DNA of 7,681 nt, taken from the NCBI GenBank assembly GCA_025924845.1, contig JAICHN010000253.1, positions 1-7,681 on the forward strand. The letters are read 5' to 3'. Shown here piece by piece: positions 1 to 5,429 of this stretch. The first letter of the stretch is position 1. Each line of letters starts with the position of its first letter. The stretch is from Chloroflexota bacterium (GTDB lineage Bacteria > Chloroflexota > UBA5177 > JANWHV01). Made by a program: the position numbers and the translations under genes. The notes beneath the pieces were generated by a model. That model saw only the letters and a program-made list of their open reading frames with translations, did no database searches and had not been told where the DNA came from.

Positions 1-1
1 C

Positions 2-337
2 AAGGCGCTGCTGGGCAGCGGCTTGATTACCGTGGAGGTGAAGGAGAGCCGAGCCTATCTGGCGGCGGAGAGCTTGCATCCCGCGGCGGCGCGCGCCAAA
101 CTGCGCGAGGCCGCGGCGCGCGCCTCGCGCGAACCAGTCGCCGTACAGCCGCTGAAAGTGAAGACGCCGGTTACGATCGATATCAGCTTCGCCCCGCCGG
201 TCTACGCCGATCTTGTCGCGATGATTGACGATGTCGAGCGTATCGACGGCCGAACGATCCGCTTCACCCGCGCCGATATGCCGAACGCCTATCGAGTGCT
301 GCGGCTCATCACCGTTCTCTGCGGCAGCCCGGTCTAA
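2..337 (+). CDS. M55 family D-aminopeptidase (DppA-type), C-terminal part
   Basis: Partial gene: the reading frame is open from base 2, so the start and the N-terminal domain lie left of the window. The visible 111 residues resemble the C-terminus of M55 zinc D-aminopeptidases (DppA), which release D-amino acids from the N-terminus of short peptides and are often near peptide transport or peptidase genes. What I see is an ITVEVKES stretch, an Ala/Arg-rich helix, a V(T)IDISF strand and, near the end, the family-like block VERIDGRTIRFTRAD followed by a closing helix (AYRVLRLITVL). The metal-binding N-terminal residues are outside the window, so activity cannot be judged. The frame closes with TAA at 335-337 and a strong hairpin terminator follows 31 nt later. 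Family assignment is from recalled similarity, good but not certain; the transported or hydrolysed peptide is unknown. Confidence 0.75.
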   Translation, partial: KALLGSGLITVEVKESRAYLAAESLHPAAARAKLREAAARASREPVAVQPLKVKTPVTIDISFAPPVYADLVAMIDDVERIDGRTIRFTRADMPNAYRVLRLITVLCGSPV

Positions 338-368
338 AGAGTCATGCCTCCCCTTCCGTAGGCGAGAA

Positions 369-406
369 CGGCCCCTTTTCACTCTCGGTGAAAAGGGGCC
401 GCTTTT
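369..406 (+). terminator. Rho-independent terminator after the M55 peptidase gene
   Basis: A perfect 14-bp inverted repeat (CGGCCCCTTTTCAC at 369-382 pairs with 388-401) encloses a 5-nt loop (TCTCG) and is followed by C and four Ts (403-406). It lies 31 nt after the M55 peptidase stop and 28 nt short of the stop of the convergent PRC-barrel gene. Because the stem itself carries A4/T4 blocks, it might also slow transcription coming from the other strand, but there is no good T-run on that side. Confidence 0.85.
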
Positions 407-434
407 AGGTCACCCGGGGGAAGTGAGGGGACTT

Positions 435-827
435 CTAACGAGTTGTGAAGCTGCCCGGACCCGTACGGTCAACCACATCGGCTTCATCGCCGGTGAGCGG
501 CTGCTTCTCGGTGGCCATGCGCGTCGCGTCACTGGACATCGCGGTGTTGTCGTAGCTACCGGCCGCGGGCGGCGAACTATAGCGCGCGTCATCCAGATCA
601 TCCTTGGTTAACCCAAGGGTTAGCCCGTCTTCCGTCACCGCATCGATGGCGCTGGTCGGGACATAAAAGTCCTTCGCGAACAGCCATCCCTTGTGTACGT
701 CGAGATAGTTGGCGCGCGGGTTGTAATTACGAACAGTCCCCAGCTTGGAGCCATCCGTCGCATAGACGGTCATTCCATTGGTGATCTGCCAGTTGGCGAT
801 GGTTGTGGGACCCTGATCTTGTAACAT
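435..827 (-). CDS. PRC-barrel / DUF2171-like domain protein
   Basis: A 130-residue soluble protein with no signal peptide or membrane segment. Residues about 12-78 read as a small beta-barrel of the PRC-barrel/DUF2171 kind: ITNGMTVYATDGSKLGTV, then a strand ending in the lysine-containing turn DVHKGWLF, then DFYVPTSAIDAV and LGLTKDDLDD. In related proteins the pattern is 'G M x V ... D G ... G x V', a Y-(V/I)-P-x-x-A-I block and a closing 'L x x x K D D L'. Residues about 85-130 are a low-complexity Ser/Thr/Asp-rich tail, probably disordered. PRC-barrels are found in photosynthetic reaction centres, in RimM and in many stress-associated soluble proteins; the role here is unknown. The start at 827 is chosen because AAGGAG lies about 11 nt upstream. 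It is convergent with the M55 gene and divergent from the exported-protein gene. Confidence 0.75.
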   Translation of the reverse strand: MLQDQGPTTIANWQITNGMTVYATDGSKLGTVRNYNPRANYLDVHKGWLFAKDFYVPTSAIDAVTEDGLTLGLTKDDLDDARYSSPPAAGSYDNTAMSSDATRMATEKQPLTGDEADVVDRTGPGSFTTR

Positions 828-904
828 GATCTTCGCCTCTCCTTTTCGTCATCGCGGCGCCTCGGAGAACTACGATGTTCCCCTATCTGAAGCGACACCC
901 TCCC

Positions 905-915
905 ATTCATATAAT
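905..915 (+). promoter_or_regulatory. AT-rich patch with a TATAAT box in the divergent intergenic region
   Basis: TATAAT occurs at 910-915 inside otherwise GC-rich spacer between the PRC-barrel gene (-) and the exported-protein gene (+). On the + strand the sequence 17 bp upstream (CTGAAG at 887-892) matches the -35 consensus poorly. A start site near 922 would leave a leader of about 175 nt before the ATG at 1097. The complementary strand of the same patch (ATTATATGAAT) could serve the PRC-barrel gene instead. I cannot decide between these; it is a weak call based only on the sequence. Confidence 0.25.
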
Positions 916-949
916 GGGGCATACAGCCTGACGCGGCATCGGTATTACG

Positions 950-980
950 GGCTAGCCGGGGGTACGTGAGGGACTAGTCC
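950..980. promoter_or_regulatory. Pair of palindromes, possible operator
   Basis: Two perfect palindromes lie between the divergent genes: GGCTAGCC at 950-957 and GGACTAGTCC at 971-980. They share the CTAG core and their centres are 22 bp apart, about two helical turns, an arrangement often used by dimeric regulators. They lie 117 nt upstream of the exported-protein start. No regulator gene is visible in the window. Short palindromes arise by chance, so the call is tentative. Confidence 0.2.
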
Positions 981-1096
981 ATGCCCCTGGGAACGCGAAC
1001 CGGCCTGCCTCCCATGACCCTTGCCCGGCCCGGATCGTTGAACTGTGAGGGGGCAAGTACAAGCCCTTGAATGGTATAGAGCAAAGGATCCGGCTC

Positions 1097-1618
1097 ATGA
1101 ACGCGTCCACCCTATGGTCTCGGTTCTCCTTTCGAGCGATGCCCACGGCGCTCCTGACGGCGCTGCTCGTCGCGCCGGTCGTGACGACGCCGGCAGCGGC
1201 GCACCGATCGACATCGACGGCGGTCGGCCTACCCTGTATTCCGGCCGGTCACGGCCCGGGCGTCGTGCCGGCGATCCGCTTTGGCCGCGCCGGGGGCAAT
1301 ATCCGCCCGATGCAGGTCAGGATCTACGGGGACGGCACAATCACGTATAAGGGCTTGACCCCTCCCGTGCCCCAGTACGCGATCTCACCCGAGGCGGTAC
1401 TCGGACTGCAACGCCTGGCGAGCGCGGTAGGGTTCGCGACCATGCCGAAGATGATCATGGGTACCCATTATCTGCCTGATTCGGCAACTCTTTCCATTAC
1501 GATGCGCGCCGGTTGTACGACCGCGACCAAGACGGTACAGGCACGCGGCAGCCAACTGGGCGGCTTCATCGAGTTGTACGACACGCTGAGCGCCGCCGCC
1601 GCGCTCGGCAAAGGCTAA
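1097..1618 (+). CDS. Exported protein of unknown function
   Basis: 173 residues. The N-terminus is a classical signal peptide: Arg near residues 9 and 13, a hydrophobic core at about 15-30 (AMPTALLTALLVAPVV) and an Ala-rich cleavage region (TTPAAAHRS), so it is probably exported by Sec. The mature part is about 138 residues with two cysteines (C47, C140) that could pair. It contains a strand-rich segment QVRIYGDGTITYKG (73-86), a helix starting SPEAVLGLQRLASAVGF, and a second strand pair (ATLSITMRAGC ... TKTVQARG) before a C-terminal helix. This order loosely recalls DUF6438-type proteins, but the Cys-rich start of that family is missing, so I do not assign it. I prefer ATG 1097 to the in-frame TTG at 1067 because AAAGGA (1083-1088) sits 8 nt before it and the signal peptide then has normal length. 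The stop overlaps the stop of the convergent peptidase-like gene by 4 nt. Confidence 0.65.
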   Translation: MNASTLWSRFSFRAMPTALLTALLVAPVVTTPAAAHRSTSTAVGLPCIPAGHGPGVVPAIRFGRAGGNIRPMQVRIYGDGTITYKGLTPPVPQYAISPEAVLGLQRLASAVGFATMPKMIMGTHYLPDSATLSITMRAGCTTATKTVQARGSQLGGFIELYDTLSAAAALGKG

Positions 1619-2721
1619 TAGCTCTGCTCCAATTCATCTACCAGCGAACCAAAATAGCGCGCGGCGTTGCGCAGAGTGTCGGGGTGGGCAATATCCACCC
1701 CGGCATGGCGCAGAATCTCCACTGGGGGCAGCGTGGCGCCCAACTCCAGCATCTCCAGCCGGCGATTCACGGCCGGTTGGCCCTCGGTGCGCATCATCTC
1801 CACCCCCGCGCAGGCGGCTGCCAGTCCGGCCGCGTAGGTGTAGGAGTAGTGGTTCATGTAGAAATGCGGCTGTTGCGCCCAATAGAGGCGTGCTCCATCA
1901 TCCAGGGCGATCGTCCCGTCGTAGAACCGCGCGAAGACCTCCTCCTGCACGCTCATGATCACGGAAAGGGTCAGCGGCTTGCCCGCTTCGGCCAACTCGT
2001 ACAGCCGACGCTCGAAGCGGCCTTCGAGGAGATGGGTGACCATGTTATGGGTAAAAGTGCCCAGGGACTGCAAGATGACCCAGCGCCGAAACCGCGGATC
2101 GGGCGCCGTATCGAGGAGATGGTGAGCCAGGAGCAGTTCATTTGCCGTGGATGGCGCCTCCAGCATCAAGGCCATTGGCTCGGTCGCTACCGTGCTGAGC
2201 GGCTGTATCACCGAGGATGCCCGCATGCTCTCGCCCAGCGCGGCCAATGCCGCCTCGGTCTCGGGCGAAAGCAGATGAGCGCGTCTCCGGCCGACCTCCG
2301 CCGGCAAGGCGCGAAAGGGCAGGAGATGCGCATTCTGCTCAAGATACCGATCGAGCGTGCCCTCGGGCAGCGCCGCAAGCTCGCTCACGATGAACGAACG
2401 GGCGGCGTCGGCTCTCGCCGCCAACCCCTCGGCCCGCACGGACATGCTTTGATTTTCGGGGGAGATGCCGTCCGCCGCCAGGCGAAAGTAGGCGTACCTC
2501 CGGAGCCGATCCAAACGCGACAGCAGCGCTTCCTGGGCCTGGAGGCAGGCGGCCAGGACGGAAGCGCTCTCGGCCAACCGCCCCTGGAACGCGGCCACCG
2601 CATCGATATCCTGCTCGATAGCCGTCATATCCGCCGCCCAGTGCGCGGGCGAGGGATAAATGTCGTCCAGGTTCCAGGTTTCCGCGATCGGCACCTCGTC
2701 TTGGGTCAAGCGAACGGCCAT
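1615..2721 (-). CDS. pepF: Oligoendopeptidase F (M3) homologue lacking the HEXXH active-site region
   Basis: A 368-residue member of the M3 oligoendopeptidase F family, whose full-length cytoplasmic zinc peptidases are about 600 residues. Residues 1-165 match the N-terminal domain (WNLDDIYPS at 16-24, the long helices, HLLSPETEAALAALGE at 149-164). Residues about 181-368 match the part after the active site: LEAPSTANELLL (187-198, with the Glu that is the third zinc ligand in the family), the Glu-rich helix ending LYELAEAGKPL, and PHFYMNHYSYTYAAG (285-299), the substrate-binding His/Tyr stretch. Everything between, including HEXXH, is absent; no HExxH occurs anywhere in the protein. The junction lies near residues 166-180 (about 2182-2226) and the frame is intact, so this is an in-frame internal loss, natural or an assembly error. 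It starts 2 nt after the reductase stop, with GGGAAG upstream as weak ribosome-binding site, so the two are probably coupled. Likely catalytically inactive. Confidence 0.8.
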   Translation of the reverse strand: MAVRLTQDEVPIAETWNLDDIYPSPAHWAADMTAIEQDIDAVAAFQGRLAESASVLAACLQAQEALLSRLDRLRRYAYFRLAADGISPENQSMSVRAEGLAARADAARSFIVSELAALPEGTLDRYLEQNAHLLPFRALPAEVGRRRAHLLSPETEAALAALGESMRASSVIQPLSTVATEPMALMLEAPSTANELLLAHHLLDTAPDPRFRRWVILQSLGTFTHNMVTHLLEGRFERRLYELAEAGKPLTLSVIMSVQEEVFARFYDGTIALDDGARLYWAQQPHFYMNHYSYTYAAGLAAACAGVEMMRTEGQPAVNRRLEMLELGATLPPVEILRHAGVDIAHPDTLRNAARYFGSLVDELEQSY

Positions 2722-2723
2722 AA

Positions 2724-3638
2724 CTACTTCCCGTCGGCGACTCGCACCTTGACTCCGGCATCCGCCTCGAGGGGGAGGAACGCGGCGGTATAGTCACGCC
2801 GTCCATAGCCCGCGGCGACGGTACGCTCGTAGAGGGCGCGCGCCTGTTCGGCCAGGGGCACGGCCACGCCCTGTTCGGCAGCCAGCTCGAGCACCAAATT
2901 GAGGTCCTTGAGCAACAGATCGGTAAAGAAGCCGGGCTCGAAGGTGCCGGTAAAGGCGCGCAGGGCCACGGGATTGGCCAGCTGCCAGTTACCGCCGCTG
3001 CTCACCCCAATGATCTTGGCCATCGTCTCCACATCGGCCCCGGCCTTCACGCCAAGGATAAACGCCTCCGCGTCGGCGGCGGCAATCACCCCGCACAGAT
3101 GCTGATTGATCAGCTTGACCACCTGCCCCGAACCACTGGGCCCGACGTAGAAGATCTTCTCCTTGGCGCCCATGGCCTCGAAAACAGGCAGCACCCGGGT
3201 GAATACTGCTTTATCGCCGCCCGCCATAATGGAAAGGGCGCCCGCCACGGCGCCCTGCGAGCCGCCGCTGACCGGCGCATCGAGCATGGCCACGCCCCGC
3301 GCCGCCGCCGTCTCAGCCACCTTCCGCGCCACGGCAGGAGCGATCGTGCTCATATCCACCACGATCAGGCCCTCGCGCGCGCCCTCCAGCACGCCGCCCG
3401 GTCCGAGTACGACTGCCTCGACATCGGGCGAGCTGGTCACCATGGTGACCACCACGTCGGATGCCTCGGCCACCGCTTTCGGGCTGGGGGCGCGCCGGCC
3501 TCCTGCCGCGACCCCGGCATCGGCCGACTCCGGTCGGCGCGAGTAGACGGTGAGCGGGAAGCCCGCCTTGAGCAGGTTGAGGCACATCGGTTGCCCCATC
3601 ACCCCGATCCCAATGAAACCGACCCGTTGTCCTGCCAT
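2724..3638 (-). CDS. NAD(P)-dependent 3-hydroxyisobutyrate dehydrogenase-family reductase (GarR/MmsB-like)
   Basis: A complete 304-residue beta-hydroxyacid dehydrogenase. Members reduce or oxidise small 3-hydroxyacids (3-hydroxyisobutyrate, tartronate semialdehyde/glycerate and relatives). Visible marks: Rossmann motif GFIGIGVMG with G10, G12 and G15; the substrate motif DAPVSGGSQGAVAGAL (120-135); the catalytic lysine in VKLINQ (K175, with N178); and LLLKDLNLVL (241-250) in the helical C-terminal domain. Length is typical of the family. Which cofactor and substrate are used cannot be read reliably. I place the start at ATG 3638 rather than the in-frame ATG at 3671 because AGGAGG lies 9 nt upstream and the Rossmann strand then begins at residue 6, as usual. 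It is the first gene of a two-gene unit with the PepF-like gene (2-nt gap). A link to valine or glyoxylate metabolism is possible but nothing nearby supports either. Confidence 0.85.
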   Translation of the reverse strand: MAGQRVGFIGIGVMGQPMCLNLLKAGFPLTVYSRRPESADAGVAAGGRRAPSPKAVAEASDVVVTMVTSSPDVEAVVLGPGGVLEGAREGLIVVDMSTIAPAVARKVAETAAARGVAMLDAPVSGGSQGAVAGALSIMAGGDKAVFTRVLPVFEAMGAKEKIFYVGPSGSGQVVKLINQHLCGVIAAADAEAFILGVKAGADVETMAKIIGVSSGGNWQLANPVALRAFTGTFEPGFFTDLLLKDLNLVLELAAEQGVAVPLAEQARALYERTVAAGYGRRDYTAAFLPLEADAGVKVRVADGK

Positions 3639-3683
3639 GAACCAAATCCTCCTCGTCCACTCCTCAAGCATGCCTACGCTTTA

Positions 3684-3710
3684 AGCATAGCGGGGAGCGC
3701 GGCCCGTAAA
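3684..3710 (-). promoter_or_regulatory. Possible promoter of the reductase/PepF-like operon
   Basis: Read on the - strand, TTTACG (3710-3705) and TATGCT (3689-3684) are separated by 15 bp and would start transcription about 40 nt before ATG 3638. Each box matches four of six consensus bases and the spacing is short, so this is a candidate only. Confidence 0.3.
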
Positions 3711-3818
3711 TAGTGCCATAGCGGCTACCGGTGGGATTCGTGGATGAGGGTGCCGCCGGCGAGCGAGCGCCTGATGCCGTAATAGACGGCAATACGCCGC
3801 CAACCATGGTGGCGCTGC

Positions 3819-3896
3819 TTAAGGCAGGGAAATGCGCAGGATGTCCGATCGGGTGACGAAGCCGGCACCCCCGGTACCATGCAACTGGGTTTGTTA
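3819..3896 (-). pseudogene. Possible remnant of a CBS-domain protein C-terminus
   Basis: A 24-codon open stretch on the - strand, bounded by a stop at 3894-3896 and closed by TAA at 3819-3821, reads ...GAGFVTRSDILRISLP. The segment GFVTRSDILR is the classical closing strand and helix of a CBS domain (the 'G-(I/F)-V-T-R-S-D-(I/L)-L-R' pattern). No start codon, ribosome-binding site or earlier part of a CBS domain is visible upstream, where the Uma2 gene begins on the other strand. If real, it is the tail of a gene otherwise deleted. The match is short and could be chance. The rest of the 287-nt intergenic region (3639-3925) shows no further gene. Confidence 0.3.
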
Positions 3897-3925
3897 CGCT
3901 GAATCCAGAAGGGAGGATCCAGTCC

Positions 3926-4537
3926 ATGAGCAGCCAACTTGCCGCACCCCGACCGCTCTACGGCTGGGCACAGCCCACCGTGGCTACGAACTGGACGGCT
4001 GATATGCTCGAGCGCCTGCCCGACGATCGTTGGCATTACGAGCTCCTTGAAGGAAGAGTTCTGCGAATGCCCCCGCCCGGCACCGACCACGGCAATCTCG
4101 AAGCGCGCCTCAGCCGTCGGCTTGGCAATTATGTCGAGGACCAACGGCTCGGTGAAATCTACGTTGGGGAGGGCGGCTGGGACCTCACTCGGCCCGACGA
4201 GCCTGCCGATACGGTGCTCGGCGCTGATGTCGCCTTTGTCCGTGCCGAGCGCTTGCCCCTGCCCCCGCCCCGCCGGGGTACTTCCTACCGGCCGCTTGCT
4301 CCCGACTTAGTGGTGGAGATTGCCTCGCCATCCTACTATCGACCGGAGATGGGCGAGAAGGCGCGGCTGTGGCTCGACCGGGGCGTTCGCCTGGTCTGGG
4401 GTGTCTGGCCAGCGCGCCGGGCAATCGATATCTGGACGCCCGGCGCCGCCGCGCCACATACACTCCATGATGGTAGCTATCTCGCCGGCGACGATGTCGT
4501 GCCCGGTTTCCGCCTCCCACTCGCTGAACTATGGTGA
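3926..4537 (+). CDS. Uma2 family (DUF820) putative PD-(D/E)XK nuclease
   Basis: A complete 203-residue protein of the Uma2/DUF820 family, proteins with a restriction-endonuclease-like fold that are abundant in Cyanobacteria and Chloroflexota, often in many copies. Visible family blocks: HYELLEGRVLRMPPPGTDHG (38-56, one-residue spacing as in the family), DTVLGADVAFV (95-105, D101 at the first metal-binding position), PDLVVEIASPS (126-136, E131), K145 in the following helix, GVRLVWGVWPARRAIDIW (153-170), and the C-terminal GDDVVPGFRLPLAEL. The putative catalytic D...E...K set is therefore intact. The start at ATG 3926 is well supported by GGGAGG 9 nt upstream. The hicB gene follows after 57 nt on the same strand. 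The cellular substrate of the family is not established; some copies have been viewed as mobile or defence-related. Confidence 0.9.
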   Translation: MSSQLAAPRPLYGWAQPTVATNWTADMLERLPDDRWHYELLEGRVLRMPPPGTDHGNLEARLSRRLGNYVEDQRLGEIYVGEGGWDLTRPDEPADTVLGADVAFVRAERLPLPPPRRGTSYRPLAPDLVVEIASPSYYRPEMGEKARLWLDRGVRLVWGVWPARRAIDIWTPGAAAPHTLHDGSYLAGDDVVPGFRLPLAELW

Positions 4538-4594
4538 GGGGAATGCTCTATGCGGGCATCCGAGTGATACGTTGAGCGTGAAGGGATAATTCTC

Positions 4595-4837
4595 GTGCTG
4601 ACGGACTATATTAGAGCGGCGATGGGCCAGGCGCGATACAAGATCCTCTCAGAGGATGGAACGTATTTCGGCGAAATACCGGGCATTGTCGGTGTCTGGG
4701 CAAATGCCGACAGTCTTGAGGACTGCCGGGACGAGTTGGAAGATGTCCTCGAAGAATGGATTGCTCTGAGCCTCTCGAAGGACTTGCCCATTCCCTCTAT
4801 CGGGGGCGTGGAGTTGAGCATCCCACAGGCTTCCTAA
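4595..4837 (+). CDS. hicB: HicB-family antitoxin
   Basis: An 80-residue HicB-like protein, the antitoxin partner of the HicA mRNA-cleaving toxin. The RNase-H-like HicB fold is recognisable: strand RYKILSEDGTYFGEIPGIVG (14-33), the turn WANADSLEDCRDELEDVLEEWI (35-56), where a long acidic helix follows 'G x W A x A D S', and the closing strands IPSIGGVELSI. No extra C-terminal DNA-binding domain is present, which is usual for this short version. It starts with GTG at 4595, with AAGGGA 8 nt upstream. Its stop codon overlaps the next gene's start (TAATG at 4835-4839), the normal coupling of hicB and hicA in this gene order. The partner toxin is broken (next entry), so this is probably an orphan antitoxin or a remnant that is no longer selected. 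Confidence 0.85.
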   Translation: MLTDYIRAAMGQARYKILSEDGTYFGEIPGIVGVWANADSLEDCRDELEDVLEEWIALSLSKDLPIPSIGGVELSIPQAS

Positions 4838-4998
4838 TGCCGTTGTATGGTCCCATCAGCCGGAATGACCTGATCAAAGCACTACGCCGGCTTGGGTTCG
4901 GTGGCCGCACTCTTGTAGACGTGGATGGGCTGGATACAAGCGGCGTTCTGTTGCACGTGACCCACAATCTATCTTGTGGTTTTCCTGAGAGTTGTTGA
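4837..4998 (+). pseudogene. hicA: Truncated HicA toxin gene
   Basis: The ATG at 4837 overlaps the hicB stop by one base and opens a 53-codon frame. The first 23 residues (MPLYGPISRNDLIKALRRLG FGG) are the HicA N-terminus: 'P x I S x x D/E L I K A L x x L G F'. After residue 23 the similarity ends: the expected G-x-H loop with the catalytic histidine, the two strands and the C-terminal 'ILRQAGI' helix are missing, and the remaining 30 residues (ending LSCGFPESC) look like read-through into unrelated DNA. I found no later toxin part in other frames nearby. The end also overlaps the stop of the convergent small protein gene by 30 nt, which suggests that a rearrangement joined hicA's start to that locus. 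The product, if made, should not be an active ribonuclease. Confidence 0.65.
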
Positions 4999-5283
4999 CT
5001 GCCAAGTCTCATCAACCGTTTCACAGATCGCCTCAATCGGCTGATGCATGGGACAGTCGTACGAGTAAATGAGAAATCTTTTGGGCAACCGGATCGTAAG
5101 TCTCTCCTCGTCAGCCGATCGGACATCAGGATCATCAATATCCTGATCCACCGGGTAGGGTATGCCTTCCTGCCACACGAACAGGGCATTGATGCCGTCT
5201 TTCCCTTGCCACTCCAGGAGTGGGGTGCCATCAATGGGACAGCACAGTTGACTTCGGGGTTTGTACCAATTAAAGAGAGACAT
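4969..5283 (-). CDS. Small conserved-looking protein downstream of the RHS locus, function unknown
   Basis: 104 residues, no signal peptide or membrane segment. It carries a CCPIDGTPL segment (C14, C15), a W-Q-G-K-D-G block (25-30), a V-D-Q-D-I-D-D acidic turn, LPKRFLIYSYDCPMHQ (66-81; C77, H80) and C87. The C-x-x-x-G ... D-C-x-x-H pairing could bind a metal as a small zinc-ribbon-like fold, but this is inference. Small soluble proteins of this appearance are seen next to polymorphic toxin genes, and this gene lies in the same direction 146 nt after the candidate immunity gene, so a second immunity-type role is possible. The upstream AGGTAG is a modest ribosome-binding site about 8 nt before ATG 5283. 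Its GC content is lower than that of the metabolic genes. The C-terminus overlaps the truncated hicA by 30 nt. Confidence 0.55.
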   Translation of the reverse strand: MSLFNWYKPRSQLCCPIDGTPLLEWQGKDGINALFVWQEGIPYPVDQDIDDPDVRSADEERLTIRLPKRFLIYSYDCPMHQPIEAICETVDETWQSTTLRKTTR

Positions 5284-5429
5284 GTCTCACTACCTACTTA
5301 CCGCACCTCCCAGCATCTCATGAGTTGATACCCAAATCCCCGCAATTGAAGAATCGCCCGGAGCTTTCAATGAGAATCACACCTCTACTTGAGCCAAGTA
5401 TCGCCCGAAGTAGCGGATGGTACCAAGGG

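Noticed and set aside
1067..1618. Exported protein starting at TTG 1067
   Set aside because: ATG 1097 has AAAGGA at good distance and gives a signal peptide of normal length.
1513..2793. Long open frame of 426 codons on the + strand
   Set aside because: It is the antisense of the PepF-like gene; its protein is rich in His, Arg, Gln and Gly without any domain, while the - strand gives clear M3 family motifs.
2724..3671. Longer reductase starting at ATG 3671
   Set aside because: The extra 11 residues would contain the AGGAGG ribosome-binding site of ATG 3638 and lie before the Rossmann strand; the shorter start fits the family.
3099..3713. Open frame of 204 codons on the + strand
   Set aside because: Antisense of the reductase gene, Arg/His-rich, without domain features.
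3725..4144. Open frame on the - strand overlapping the Uma2 start
   Set aside because: It mostly overlaps the well-supported Uma2 gene and shows no family motif; its non-overlapping end lies in the intergenic region.
5284..5429. Short inverted repeats such as CTACTT...AAGTAG on the - strand between the two small genes
   Set aside because: Only 6-bp arms with a 17-nt loop and no T-run; not a convincing terminator.
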